Positions 54,291-63,903 of a stretch of DNA of 64,000 bases are shown one piece after another. The translations under genes and the position numbers were made by a program. Below the pieces are notes generated by a model. The model had not been told where the DNA came from, did not search any database, and saw only the letters and a program-made list of their open reading frames with translations. How positions within the stretch are numbered: position 1 is the stretch's first letter; every line of letters starts with the position of its first letter. Origin of the DNA: Chlamydiales bacterium STE3 (GTDB lineage: Bacteria; Chlamydiota; Chlamydiia; Chlamydiales; Parachlamydiaceae); NCBI GenBank assembly GCA_011125455.1, contig VKHO01000014.1, positions 1 through 64,000 on the forward strand. Direction: 5' to 3'.

Positions 54291-55310
54291 CTATTTTAAA
54301 TCTTCGACAGCTTTTACGATATTAGCCTCTGTGATTTCATCAATACCTGCTAATTTGTGCCCCTTTTTAGTGTCACGATTAATGGCGACGAGAACTGGTG
54401 TGGCGTCGACATGGAACTTATCTGCCAATTGTTCAAAGTATTTCATGCCAATACTGATATCCTCATATCCAAGTTCTTGAAATTTAATTCCTAAGGGAGC
54501 AAGTATCTCAATAACTTGTTTTTCAGTGGGCTTTTTTGTCTGAATCGATAGTTGTGTAAGTGCATCTCTTGCCTGGAAGTAGGTGGGTTTATAATTCATC
54601 ATTAAGGCTAAATTATAAGGGACATAGTTTAATGTTTCATGGTGAATGGCCAAATCTACAAAGGTAAATGAAGCATCGTTTTCGATTTTTTTAAATATAG
54701 AGGACAAGTTAGGCTCTATAGAGCGGCATGCAGTACACGACCAATCAGTGAAAAGATACACTTCAATTGGACTCTCCACTTTTCCAAACTTAATTTGCTC
54801 TTTTATTTCTTGTTGAGCTGCTTCTAATCTATCAACTTTAGCAATACCACTAAAGGCCACTACAAATCCAATAGCAAATGCGGTAAGAAGGCTGAAGCCC
54901 TTCATATATCCTCCAAATTCAGAACGATTATTGAAATACGTGAGATAGTAAAAAATTCCGGCGCAACTAAGAGATGCTGCAATCGCAAGACATACTGAAC
55001 AAAAATGGCCAATTTGCGTTTTTTGCAGCCAAATAAACATCAATTCAGCCCCAAGGCCGGCTGCAATCATAAAAGCAGCAAGAAATGTGAGCAGTCGATA
55101 TTTTTTTGATAATAGATGAATAAAGTTCAAACAAATGAAATAGATTCCTCCAAAAACTTCAAATTTCGCTCCATAAAATTGATAATTGTGCGCTTCAGTA
55201 CAAGTTTCTGTGCAAAGTTCTAACCAGGATACGTACGTAAGGACTAGCCCTGCTAAAAGGCAAAAAGTTGCCAGATTAAAGAAAAAGGATTGCCATTTTG
55301 TGGAACTCAT
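54291..55310 (-). CDS. VKOR-thioredoxin fusion, disulfide-bond formation
   Basis: Bacterial VKOR proteins replace DsbB: they pass electrons from a periplasmic thioredoxin-like partner to quinone. The start at 55310 (MSSTKWQSF) is chosen because GAGG lies six bases upstream. The 339-residue product has four to five membrane segments (about 12-160), the loop cysteines Cys33 and Cys37, the quinone-side CSVC (104-107) and a fused thioredoxin-like domain (about 180-335) with CTAC (192-195). So oxidase and its partner are in one chain. It stands alone, divergent from the desaturase. Whether a separate DsbA/DsbB pair exists elsewhere cannot be seen. Confidence 0.87.
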   Translation of the reverse strand: MSSTKWQSFFFNLATFCLLAGLVLTYVSWLELCTETCTEAHNYQFYGAKFEVFGGIYFICLNFIHLLSKKYRLLTFLAAFMIAAGLGAELMFIWLQKTQIGHFCSVCLAIAASLSCAGIFYYLTYFNNRSEFGGYMKGFSLLTAFAIGFVVAFSGIAKVDRLEAAQQEIKEQIKFGKVESPIEVYLFTDWSCTACRSIEPNLSSIFKKIENDASFTFVDLAIHHETLNYVPYNLALMMNYKPTYFQARDALTQLSIQTKKPTEKQVIEILAPLGIKFQELGYEDISIGMKYFEQLADKFHVDATPVLVAINRDTKKGHKLAGIDEITEANIVKAVEDLK

Positions 55311-55577
55311 CGAGTGCCTCTTCTTCCTTTGATAGTGAAAACTTTTCCTACAGTAGTGGATGGCATGCAATTTGCACGTCTTAAAAGAGTAGGTTCATAA
55401 TTCATATAATTAAGTCAAAAAGCTTAAAGGTCAAGGAGTTTATTTAAATTAAAAAAATTCTTGATCTGTCAGCAAGAAGCGAATATATTTGTTTTCAGTT
55501 CGATTTAAATTAAATAATAATTAAACTAAATGTAGTATCCAAGTTAGGTTTATTAATTTTAAGAATAGCAAATCAAT

Positions 55578-56657
55578 ATGAATGACCGGATCATTAAAAT
55601 CAAATTTCAAAAAGCTCGAGAAGGGGAATTTTATGATGTAGTCAAAAAACGGGTTGAAGATTACTTTTCAAAAAATGCAATTTCCCCATTTGCTAACTGG
55701 AAAATGTATATCAAGATTGCCCTATTGTTTACGTTCTATTTTTCATTGCTGGCAGCAATTTATAGCAACCATTTTTTTGGAATGTCTCTGATTGCTATCT
55801 ATAGCCTACTAGGATTTATTACGAGTCTTATTTGCTGCAATTTTTGTCATGATTTGCTTCATGGAGCTTATTTTAAATCACAAAAACTCAATAAAATATT
55901 TGGCTATGCTTATGATATTAATGGATTAAGTTCGTACATATGGAAAATTACCCATAATATGAAGCATCATACCTTTACGAATATTCCTGGACATGACGAA
56001 GATATCAATAAGGCCATTCTTCTGAGGCTCTCCCCAGTCGATAAGCTTTGTTATTTTCACCGATTTCAACAGTTCTATGCCTTTTTGCTCTATCTCTTTA
56101 CAAGCTTAAACTGGGCGTATTACTCAGATTGGATGAGTCTATTTCAAGAATCAAAAAATAGGTCGATTCCAGGGCGAGAGCTCTTTCTTTTTGTTTTCTT
56201 TAAATTTGTTAACCTGAGTATTTTTCTTTTCATCCCTCTTACCATTCTTACAGCTCCCTGGTGGCAAATTGGAATGGGTTTTCTTTGTCTGCACTTTGTA
56301 GGAGGATTTTGCAGCGCTGTTATTTTTCAATTAGCACATATTGTTGAGAATGTTTCCTACCCAGAACCTGATTCCAAAGGATTTATTTCTAGCCGCTGGG
56401 CAATACATGAAATGGAAACGACATCTAATTTCGCGTCTGGAAGTTTATTTTGGACATGCCTAGCTGGTGGCTTGAATCATCAAATCGAACATCATCTTTT
56501 TCCTTATGTATGTCATGTACACTATCCCAAAGTGCATGAGATTGTAAAGAATACGGCTTATGAATTTAACGTCCCTTACCATGAACAAGCAACATTTTTT
56601 GGAGCGATAAGATCCCACTTTAGAACATTAAAAAAATTTGGGATAAAAGAAAATTAA
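55578..56657 (+). CDS. Membrane fatty-acid desaturase
   Basis: A di-iron desaturase that introduces double bonds into acyl chains of lipids or acyl-CoA. The three histidine boxes are present: HDLLHG (91-96), HNMKHH (126-131) and the distal QIEHH (about 300). QxxHH as the third box is typical of front-end/linoleoyl-type enzymes. Here there is no cytochrome b5 domain, as in many bacterial forms. Four membrane segments (about 45-85 and 200-255). 359 residues. The start is ATG 55578 with weak ribosome-binding site. Chlamydiaceae do not have this enzyme, so it may have been acquired; base composition looks like its neighbours. Confidence 0.87.
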   Translation: MNDRIIKIKFQKAREGEFYDVVKKRVEDYFSKNAISPFANWKMYIKIALLFTFYFSLLAAIYSNHFFGMSLIAIYSLLGFITSLICCNFCHDLLHGAYFKSQKLNKIFGYAYDINGLSSYIWKITHNMKHHTFTNIPGHDEDINKAILLRLSPVDKLCYFHRFQQFYAFLLYLFTSLNWAYYSDWMSLFQESKNRSIPGRELFLFVFFKFVNLSIFLFIPLTILTAPWWQIGMGFLCLHFVGGFCSAVIFQLAHIVENVSYPEPDSKGFISSRWAIHEMETTSNFASGSLFWTCLAGGLNHQIEHHLFPYVCHVHYPKVHEIVKNTAYEFNVPYHEQATFFGAIRSHFRTLKKFGIKEN

Positions 56658-56875
56658 GAGCAAAATAACGGCTCAGGGAAATCTGATGGTAATTTGCAAG
56701 CAAAGGATAGAGTTAAACTAAAAGGCTATCAATAGTGAAAATAGGTAGGTGGGATTGAGGGAATTACTATTGTAATAATAAACAGAAACTCAATTGAAAG
56801 AGCTTGTAAAATCAGTCATTTATTTCACTAGATTGAGAGAAATAGACAATCTAATTGACATCTTATAATAAGTGT

Positions 56876-57088
56876 TTATTCCTCATCTTGCCAGCGAAAT
56901 GTGCCGCATACCGGACATTTATCAATACCTTCATAATTTCTAAAACCACATCGTTCGCAGACCCAAATTTCGGGCATGGAAAAATAGAGTTTACCAATGA
57001 GATCAGCCTCAGCATTGTAGTTTGTTAGAACTAAAAGAAGAGGAGTTATTGTAATCAATATTAAAGTTCTAAAAAGGCTCACATGCAT
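56876..57088 (-). CDS. Small membrane-anchored rubredoxin-like zinc-ribbon protein
   Basis: The 70-residue product has an N-terminal hydrophobic segment (about 6-25) and a C-terminal rubredoxin-type metal site, WVCERCGFRNYEG and CPVCGTFRWQ, giving two CxxC knuckles (Cys near 43, 46, 57 and 60). Such ribbons bind Fe or Zn and occur in rubredoxins and rubrerythrins. One base separates its ATG from the lolD stop, so it is the last gene of the rpmG-lolC/E-lolD operon. The function is unknown. The N-terminus may be a signal anchor, which would put the ribbon in the periplasm. Confidence 0.68.
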   Translation of the reverse strand: MHVSLFRTLILITITPLLLVLTNYNAEADLIGKLYFSMPEIWVCERCGFRNYEGIDKCPVCGTFRWQDEE

Positions 57089-57089
57089 A

Positions 57090-57776
57090 CTAGTTGGGAA
57101 TTAAAACGCCTTCTTTCAGAAGATATGTTTTATCACATAAATTGGCAAGTTCCTGGTCATGAGTAACTACAATCATACTTTTATTTTTTTCTTTTACGCT
57201 TTGTAATAATAGCTCGTGAATTCCTGAAGCTGTTTTTCGGTCAAGGTTGCCTGAAGGTTCATCTGCTAGAATGATATCCGGATCGTTACAAAATGAACGA
57301 GCAATAGCAGCACGTTGCTTTTCCCCTCCAGAAAGATGCTTTCCATAATGGTGGATCCTATCTCCCAGACCCATTTTTTCTAATAGGCTTACAGCTTGAA
57401 GAAAGGCGGGGCTTCCATGATGCGTTACTCTCCGAGCAATGCGGGCAGGCATGAGAACATTTTCCAAAACTGTGTAATCTTCGAGCAAACAGAAAGATTG
57501 AAATACAAATCCTAAGTGCGCATTTCTAATTTTAGAGGGGTTGCTCTTATAAATGGATTTGCCAGCAATTTCTAACTCGCCAGAACAAGCTTTTTCTAAT
57601 GTTCCTAGGATTTGTAATAAAGTGCTTTTCCCTTCACCAGATCTTCCTATAATGGCAATCGATTCGCCTTGAAATAACTGTAAGGAAATATTACGTAAGA
57701 TTTCAATCCGAGTAGGTTTAGTGAAAAATTTAGAAATTCCAGATGCTTTTAGGACAACAGGGGGCTTTTTATCCAT
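57090..57776 (-). CDS. lolD: Lipoprotein-releasing ABC transporter ATPase LolD
   Basis: LolD powers the release of lipoproteins from the inner membrane to LolA. The 228-residue ATPase has Walker [10 protein letters not shown], signature LSGGEKQR, Walker [13 protein letters not shown] and the H-loop VVTHDQEL, in the form typical of the LolD/MacB group. It follows the permease gene by three bases. Gene order rpmG, permease, lolD is the same as in Chlamydia. Confidence 0.92.
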   Translation of the reverse strand: MDKKPPVVLKASGISKFFTKPTRIEILRNISLQLFQGESIAIIGRSGEGKSTLLQILGTLEKACSGELEIAGKSIYKSNPSKIRNAHLGFVFQSFCLLEDYTVLENVLMPARIARRVTHHGSPAFLQAVSLLEKMGLGDRIHHYGKHLSGGEKQRAAIARSFCNDPDIILADEPSGNLDRKTASGIHELLLQSVKEKNKSMIVVTHDQELANLCDKTYLLKEGVLIPN

Positions 57777-57779
57777 TAT

Positions 57780-59537
57780 TTATGACCTCAAAATCGCAGC
57801 TGGTTTTAAGGAGCTTGCTTTTACTGCTGGAATTAATCCGGCTAATAAGGAGGTTATAATCGTTGCTGTAAAGACAAAAATTAGCGCTTCGGAACTGATC
57901 TCATGAGGCAGCGTATTCCCATAGTAGAGAGGGTTAAAAGCTTGGAAACCTTGCATTTTGGAAATTAGATCGATGAGTAATTCTAAATTGTTCAATGTGA
58001 TGAGAGCAAGAAGGGCTCCAATTAAGCTGCCCAGTAGGCCCATGACCATTCCGGAAAATCCAAAAATAGCTGCTATACTGAATGATGTCGCACCCATTGA
58101 ACGCAAAATTCCGATTTCAAGTTTTTTATCATTCACAAGAATGACCATCATCGAAATGATATTGGAGCAAGCAACAATAATAATCACGCCAGCAATCAAA
58201 CTAAAAATATTTTTTTCACTGTTTAGTTGTTGAAGGAGATCCTTGGCAAAGTCAAAGTCTTTATAAGTTTCAATTTTCCAGTATTTTTCGATTCCTGCTT
58301 CGGTAAAGGCGTCTTGAAGCTCTTTTTTCAAAGCATCGACTTGGCCAAGATCGTCTATTCGTATGTTAATTCCATTGCTAAGAGTTGTATCTTCTTGATT
58401 ATAAACACTTCTAATTGCACTAATCGTTTCTGAAGATGCTAATACATACTTACCTCCGAGGGGCACAATACCTGGATCGTAGAATCCCGCAATAAAGATG
58501 GGAATGCGCTGCTCTTGCACAGTACTAGTCGTGGGGGCAAAATAAGAAAGATACCCCCGATCTCCGATCAAAACTCCTGCTTCTCTAAAGCTTTTTGGAA
58601 GCACAACACCCTCTCCCGCCTCCTCATCAAAAGGTAAATGGTATTCTTTTTTGCCTGTTTCTTTCTTTAACCGGTACAACCAGTAGGAGGCATCAGAAGA
58701 AGAGTCATAGGTGAGTCGATTAGCTCTTGCAACGATTGGCTCCAATTCATTAGTAGAAAGTTTATTTAAAGCAAGATCCGTTTGTTCATCTAAATTCAAT
58801 GCTCTAAAAAAAGATTGCAATTTACTGTTGGCGCTTTCGCGATTTAAAACAACGTAATCGCTAGGAATATCTTCCTGGACATTTCCACTTACAGTTAGCA
58901 TAGCATAGCTATTGAGTAAGTCATTGGCTGTGATGGGCAAAATAGAAGAAGCAAAGTGAGCATTTGTGCCATCTAATGAACCAAGATAGATGGATTGTGA
59001 AATAAATGATTGATTGGCTGGTTCATATGAGTTTAGCCCTCGGATCAATCGCACTCTAATATTAGCTAAAGTCATCTGATAATCGCTCGTCTGCAGACCT
59101 TTAAATCCAGTGCGGTCATTGATTGCATTGACGGCAAGCTTAACAAGGTCTTTCAGTGAGCCGTCAGGGTTGAAATCTTTCGGGCTAGTCTCTAGAGGGA
59201 GTTCCTCGTCAATTTCAGGATCATAAGGATCCGTTTTTTCTGCTGCTAGTTTCTCAGAAATTGATTTAGAGGTATACCCAGATGCTGCACTATGCGCGTC
59301 CACTTGATAGTAATAGGATTTGTAGTAGTTTTCGGTAGGGGTAACGCGCAAAGGAGCTGTGACAGCGATTAGCTTTCCAACCCAAATTTTTTCTAATCCG
59401 GATGTTACTGAAAAAAAGACGAGTACGAGCCAAACAACTAAAGATATGACAATAATAGAAATTAAGCTGATGATTGATACAGAAAGCTGCCGCCAACGCG
59501 GCAGTAAATACTTACAAGCAATTGAAAGCTCAAACAA
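57780..59537 (-). CDS. Lipoprotein-releasing permease LolC/LolE family, enlarged periplasmic domain
   Basis: The membrane partner of LolD. The 585-residue protein has a first membrane segment (about 18-45), a large periplasmic domain (about 50-420) and three C-terminal segments (about 435-465, 490-520, 555-580). The family motifs SLISIIVISLVVW near the start and ARLRSMGAT-like GILRSMGAT are present. It is about 170 residues longer than E. coli LolC or LolE, the excess being in the periplasmic domain with Tyr-rich and acidic linkers. Only one such gene is present, so it may work as homodimer, as proposed for other single-permease systems. It starts two bases after rpmG. Confidence 0.88.
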   Translation of the reverse strand: MFELSIACKYLLPRWRQLSVSIISLISIIVISLVVWLVLVFFSVTSGLEKIWVGKLIAVTAPLRVTPTENYYKSYYYQVDAHSAASGYTSKSISEKLAAEKTDPYDPEIDEELPLETSPKDFNPDGSLKDLVKLAVNAINDRTGFKGLQTSDYQMTLANIRVRLIRGLNSYEPANQSFISQSIYLGSLDGTNAHFASSILPITANDLLNSYAMLTVSGNVQEDIPSDYVVLNRESANSKLQSFFRALNLDEQTDLALNKLSTNELEPIVARANRLTYDSSSDASYWLYRLKKETGKKEYHLPFDEEAGEGVVLPKSFREAGVLIGDRGYLSYFAPTTSTVQEQRIPIFIAGFYDPGIVPLGGKYVLASSETISAIRSVYNQEDTTLSNGINIRIDDLGQVDALKKELQDAFTEAGIEKYWKIETYKDFDFAKDLLQQLNSEKNIFSLIAGVIIIVACSNIISMMVILVNDKKLEIGILRSMGATSFSIAAIFGFSGMVMGLLGSLIGALLALITLNNLELLIDLISKMQGFQAFNPLYYGNTLPHEISSEALIFVFTATIITSLLAGLIPAVKASSLKPAAILRS

Positions 59538-59539
59538 GG

Positions 59540-59695
59540 TTACTTTGTCTCTTTAAAAATCACATGTTTGCGTAAAGCTGGATCATATTTTTTTAATTCT
59601 AAGCGCTTTGGCGTGGAAGTTTTATTCTTTTTAGTAAAGTAATGTGTAGCACTTTCCGAACTCTTCAGCTTAATGTTTTCTCTTTTTTTTGCCAT
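59540..59695 (-). CDS. rpmG: 50S ribosomal protein L33
   Basis: A 51-residue small ribosomal protein: it begins [15 protein letters not shown], continues with THYFTKKNK and ends with [11 protein letters not shown]. The ESxxTxHYFTxKNK and KKYDPxLRKH patterns are the L33 signature. It lacks the cysteine pairs found in zinc-binding L33 forms. The stop lies three bases before the lolC/E start, so it is the first gene of a rpmG-lol operon. Confidence 0.95.
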   Translation of the reverse strand: MAKKRENIKLKSSESATHYFTKKNKTSTPKRLELKKYDPALRKHVIFKETK

Positions 59696-59970
59696 GTTAA
59701 ATTCCTTAAACCTTTAATAACTTATTTGGTTTTTAAGCTCATCTAAAAATAAGCTAACCACTGATTTGCCTTGTCGAATGATTAATTTTTTCGGTATGCG
59801 CCTCAAAGTAAATTTGAAAAATAGACCAACGTAAACTCAGAAATCAGTTTAGGAGAAATAATAGCCAATGAATAATAAACATTCAACTAAAACTCGATTT
59901 ATTCATAGATTTTAGGAGGAAAAAATTTGACTTTTGAACTGAGAAAAGGAAAGCTTTTATACCCATCTTA

Positions 59971-60969
59971 TTATCTTACTAAGGATAACCTGGTCTGAGC
60001 CTCTAAATTCAGAGTGTCTGCCGGCCCCTGATTAATAAAAACTTGATAACCAAGACCTGCGATCATAGCCGCGTTATCTAAAGTTAAGTCGAATTGAGGA
60101 AAATAACTGTTCACAGGCTGCTTTGCAAAGAGATTTCTTAAATAGCGGTTATTAGTGACTCCACCACCAAAAATCACATGCTGGCATTGATAGGTTTTTG
60201 CTGCAGATAGTACTTTATTCTGCACATCTTGAAATGCTGTCTTTTGGAACGAAGCTGAAAGGTCATTTTTAAAGGAAGCGTCTTCCTCAGAAATCCCTTT
60301 AATTGCATACATGACAGCTGTCTTTAATCCGCTAAATGAAAAGTCAAAACGGTTGGTTTTTACTTGACCTGCCTTAAATTTAAAGCGGTTAGCATTGCCT
60401 GTTTGTGCTAATTTTTCAACAACGGGCCCCCCCGGATAAGGAAGGGAAAGCAGTTTTGCCACTTTATCAAAAGCTTCTCCAATTGCATCATCGACAGTTT
60501 GTCCAATCATTTCATAATTTCCGACATCCCGCATCAAAACAAGAGCAGTGTGTCCTCCGGATAAGACAACTCCCAAGGCGGGGAATTGTATTTGTTGTGG
60601 GTTTGACATGATTGAAGCATAGAGATGAGCTTCAATATGGTTAACTCCTACAAGAGGTTTATCCAATGCAAATGCTAGCCCCTTTGCGACTTGCAAGCCA
60701 ATTAAAAGTGCTCCTATTAAGCCAGGTCCGTTTGCTACAGCAATAAGATCCACTTCGTCTAGCCTCTTATCTCCTAGGGTTAGACATTCTTTGATAACAG
60801 GAAGAATTGTATCAATGTGACGTCTGCAGGCAAGCTCAGGAACAACTCCACCATAAATATCGTGAAGATCTATTTGAGAGGCGATGGATTGTGAAAGAAT
60901 GTGTTTCCCATCAACAACAAGAGATGCCGCAGTTTCATCACAGGTGCTTTCAATTCCTAAAACTAACAT
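59971..60969 (-). CDS. tsaD: tRNA threonylcarbamoyladenosine biosynthesis protein TsaD
   Basis: TsaD transfers the threonylcarbamoyl group to A37 of ANN-decoding tRNAs, with TsaB and TsaE. GIESTCDETAAS at the N-terminus, the metal-binding NHIEAHLYAS, SGGHTALVLM, and FGGGVTNNRYLR near the C-terminus are the family motifs. 332 residues. It is alone, with about 275 bp to rpmG on the same strand. Confidence 0.96.
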   Translation of the reverse strand: MLVLGIESTCDETAASLVVDGKHILSQSIASQIDLHDIYGGVVPELACRRHIDTILPVIKECLTLGDKRLDEVDLIAVANGPGLIGALLIGLQVAKGLAFALDKPLVGVNHIEAHLYASIMSNPQQIQFPALGVVLSGGHTALVLMRDVGNYEMIGQTVDDAIGEAFDKVAKLLSLPYPGGPVVEKLAQTGNANRFKFKAGQVKTNRFDFSFSGLKTAVMYAIKGISEEDASFKNDLSASFQKTAFQDVQNKVLSAAKTYQCQHVIFGGGVTNNRYLRNLFAKQPVNSYFPQFDLTLDNAAMIAGLGYQVFINQGPADTLNLEAQTRLSLVR

Positions 60970-61402
60970 AGTCCTCTTATTTTAAAGTAATGTATTATAT
61001 GGAATAAAATCTTTTTATCCTAAAAAAAGATCAAAACAAGTATTCTTTTTCTTTTTGTTAAGCTCATTATTTTAAAGATGCACATCTTCTGGCTTTTTTT
61101 TAGCTAGGTACACACTTAGGTGGGCTTTTAAGTTAAGATAGATTAAATTTTGGTGTACAGCTGTAATTATATGAGTGCTCTTAGGAGAGGCAGCTTAAAT
61201 TTAGGTTAATGAATCAATTTCGCTGTTTTTAAAGAGCTTAGGTGCCTGAAAGGTTTGATGATTTTAAAAGGTTGTAAATCCAATAAAAATCTGCCCAGAA
61301 CATTCAAATGCATACTAGAATTGTAATTGTAATTAGCAAATAAATCGAAACGTTACTAACTCAACTTTCAAGTTAGAAAAATATATATTTTCTGGAGAAC
61401 GA
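60970..61402. other. Divergent intergenic region, tsaD / pyk
   Basis: About 430 bp with a TTGTAATTGTAATTAG direct repeat near 61320 and a TTTCAAGTTAG stretch just before the pyk ribosome-binding site. No ORF or known RNA motif recognised; it should hold two promoters. Confidence 0.4.
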
Positions 61403-63169
61403 ATGATGCGATCCAAAACCAAGATCATTTGTACGATAGGCCCTACTGTTGGCACTTTGGATAAAATCATTGAGCTTATCCAGGCGGGGATGAACGTTGC
61501 GCGTTTAAATTTTAGTCACGGCACTCATGAAGAACACCGAGCGACAATCAGCCTACTTAAAGAAGCGCGCGCCAAACTAGGTGTTTCTTTAGCTATCATG
61601 CTAGATACTAAAGGTCCTGAAATAAGACTTGGGAAAATTGAAAATGGCTCGGTAGAGCTACTTCCTGAGCAAAAATGGATTCTGTCAAAAGAAAAATTTA
61701 TTGGTAATGAGAAAAAAGTAACGATTACACCTGAAAATATTTTGGATGGCCTAACAGAAGGGGCAAAAATCCTATTTGATGATGGGTACATTTCATCTAA
61801 AGTTGTTGGCATTCTCCCAGAAGGCGTGGAGGTCCAAATTGAAAACGGCGGGATTATTCGTTCTGGTAAAGGAGTTACGATACCAGATGCTGCAGTTAAC
61901 TTGCCTTGCATTACTAATACAGATGTTTCAGATATCGTTTTTGGCTGTAAAGAAGATGTGGATATCATTGCTGCTTCTTTTGTGAAATCAGCTGACGATG
62001 TAATGGGTATAAAAAAAATTCTCATTAATGAAAAAAAACCTGAGATTTTAGTGATGGCAAAAATTGAGAACAAGGAAGGCGTGCTCAATTTTGATAGCAT
62101 AGTGCAGGTTGCTGACGGGATTATGATCGCGAGAGGGGACTTGGGAGTTCAAATTAATCTCAGCCAAGTCCCTAAATTACAAAAAATGATGATTCGAAAA
62201 AGCTATTTGGCTGGGAAACCAGTGGTAACGGCCACGCAGATGCTAGAGTCCATGATCAATAACCCCAGGCCTACTCGAGCAGAAGCTTCTGATGTGGCCA
62301 ATGCAATTTACGACGGAACTTCAGCAGTGATGCTATCGGGAGAAACAGCCATTGGTAAATACCCAATTGGTGTTGTGCATGTGATGAAAAGTATCGTGGA
62401 TGAAACAGAGGCAGACTTTAACTATAGAGAATTTTTTAATCAGTACGCCCCACTTGTCTATCACGATGTGCCTTCTGCAGTGACTTTAGCTACTGTAAAA
62501 ACATCATATAGTTCCAATGCTCAAGCTATTTTTGCTTTTACAAATAGTGGTAACACTGCTCGTCTGCTCTCTCGCCTCCGTCCAGCAATGCCTATTATTG
62601 CAATGACTTCTAAAGAGAAATGCTACCACCAATTATCTTTGTTATGGGGAGTTATTCCTTATATGAGCAGCCACTGCACTAAAATTGCCGAAGCGTTCGA
62701 TATAATTAGTACTTTCGCGTTGGATCACCAAATCGTTGGGCATGGTGATTTAGTCGTTGTGACTGCAGGCTCTCCATTTGGCATATCAGGTACTACAAAT
62801 ATGATGATGGTGGAAAGCATTGGGGATGTTCTCGTCAGAGCTCATATTGGTTTTGGGGAAAGGGTTCATGGCAATGTCACTTTGGTGATGTCTCCTGACA
62901 CGAAAAAACCTTATGAAGTGCGCAGTTGCATCTTGGTAATGACTAAATGTGATGAAAGCTACACGCATTTAATTAGAGAATGTACAGGAGTCATTCTCGA
63001 AAACCATATTGATGACGTGCAGTCTGAAAAATTTGCTTTGAAAATTTGTAAATCTTTAAATAAGCCCGTTGCTGTTAGAGCAGATGCAGCAAGTCACATC
63101 CTTAAAGAAGGGCAATTAATTACCTTACTACCTGAAAAAGCGCTTGTTTACAAAGGAGTGATTTTGTAA
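61403..63169 (+). CDS. pyk: Pyruvate kinase with C-terminal extra domain
   Basis: The last enzyme of glycolysis: PEP plus ADP to pyruvate and ATP. The TIM barrel and B domain show ICTIGPTVG, MNVARLNFSHG, MLDTKGPEIRLG, MAKIENKEGVLNF (catalytic Lys and Glu) and ATQMLESMINNPRPTRAEASDVANAI. A regulatory C-domain follows, then an extension (about 485-588) like the extra C-terminal sequence of Bacillus pyruvate kinase, derived from a PEP-utiliser mobile domain. Here the TSHAA phospho-histidine loop of that domain is replaced by an unrelated sequence, so it cannot carry phosphate. 588 residues. GGAGA precedes the ATG. Confidence 0.95.
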   Translation: MMRSKTKIICTIGPTVGTLDKIIELIQAGMNVARLNFSHGTHEEHRATISLLKEARAKLGVSLAIMLDTKGPEIRLGKIENGSVELLPEQKWILSKEKFIGNEKKVTITPENILDGLTEGAKILFDDGYISSKVVGILPEGVEVQIENGGIIRSGKGVTIPDAAVNLPCITNTDVSDIVFGCKEDVDIIAASFVKSADDVMGIKKILINEKKPEILVMAKIENKEGVLNFDSIVQVADGIMIARGDLGVQINLSQVPKLQKMMIRKSYLAGKPVVTATQMLESMINNPRPTRAEASDVANAIYDGTSAVMLSGETAIGKYPIGVVHVMKSIVDETEADFNYREFFNQYAPLVYHDVPSAVTLATVKTSYSSNAQAIFAFTNSGNTARLLSRLRPAMPIIAMTSKEKCYHQLSLLWGVIPYMSSHCTKIAEAFDIISTFALDHQIVGHGDLVVVTAGSPFGISGTTNMMMVESIGDVLVRAHIGFGERVHGNVTLVMSPDTKKPYEVRSCILVMTKCDESYTHLIRECTGVILENHIDDVQSEKFALKICKSLNKPVAVRADAASHILKEGQLITLLPEKALVYKGVIL

Positions 63170-63229
63170 TGCCCATGCTTCAAAATCGACTTTTAGTAAA
63201 AGTGATTACAATAGACAAGAATAGTTAAA

Positions 63230-63838
63230 ATGGTACAAAAAATGAATACGCAAACTGTGGAAATTGTCTCTATAAAAGGTCCTTTACCTAAAAAATATTT
63301 AAAGGATTTAGCAAGATTGAGAATTGCACTTTTTAGAGACTACCCATTTTTATATGATGGTTCTTTGGCTTTTGAAGAAAAATATTTAGAGCCATACATG
63401 AAGTCTGAAAACTTTCTGCTAGTCCTAGTCTTTGATGAGAAGAAAATTGTAGGGGCTTCAACAGCCCTTCCTTTGCTTGAAGAACATAGGGCTTTTCAAC
63501 ATCCTTTTATTCGTGCAAACCTCAATCCTTCTGAGTTTTGTTATTTTGGGGAATCTCTTTTAGATCCAGAGTACCGTAGTCAGGGGATCGGCAAACGTTT
63601 TTTTGAAGAGCGGGAAGCTCATGCCCATGCGCTAGGCTTGCCCTATACTTGCTTTTCAATGATTGATCGCCCAGATAATCATCCAAAGCGGCCTTCAACA
63701 GCTTACAGTTTAAAAGATTTTTGGAGACGAATGGGGTACGAACAGCAGCATAATCTTGTTGCTAATCTTTCTTGGAAAGAAACTGGACATTTAGACGAAA
63801 CTGTAAAGCAGCTTCATTTCTGGACAAAAAAGCTTTGA
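63230..63838 (+). CDS. GNAT family N-acetyltransferase
   Basis: The 202-residue product has the GNAT fold: motif A LLDPEYRSQGIGKRFFEEREAHA binds acetyl-CoA (Q-G-I-G-K), and the C-terminus holds PSTAYSLKDFWRRMGYEQ, a typical last helix-strand. The substrate (amine, protein or metabolite) cannot be told. A second in-frame Met at 63242 is an equally good start. It lies 60 bp after pyk on the same strand and has a strong terminator afterwards. Confidence 0.82.
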   Translation: MVQKMNTQTVEIVSIKGPLPKKYLKDLARLRIALFRDYPFLYDGSLAFEEKYLEPYMKSENFLLVLVFDEKKIVGASTALPLLEEHRAFQHPFIRANLNPSEFCYFGESLLDPEYRSQGIGKRFFEEREAHAHALGLPYTCFSMIDRPDNHPKRPSTAYSLKDFWRRMGYEQQHNLVANLSWKETGHLDETVKQLHFWTKKL

Positions 63839-63860
63839 GCAATGGGGTCAAAATTCAGAC

Positions 63861-63903
63861 TTAAGCTTAATTAGCCATCAGCAAAATGGCTAATTAAGCT
63901 TAA
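63861..63903 (+). terminator. Strong hairpin terminator after the acetyltransferase
   Basis: TTAAGCTTAATTAGCCAT (63861-63878) and its exact complement (63886-63903) form an 18-base perfect stem with a seven-base loop. No long T-run follows on the plus strand, so strength is uncertain. Confidence 0.55.

Noticed and set aside
59926-59997. AGGAGG followed by a TTG-started 23-codon frame on the plus strand
   Set aside because: Very short, overlaps the 3' end of tsaD on the other strand, no conserved features.
61525-62100. 191-codon minus-strand ORF inside pyruvate kinase
   Set aside because: Shadow of a highly conserved coding frame.
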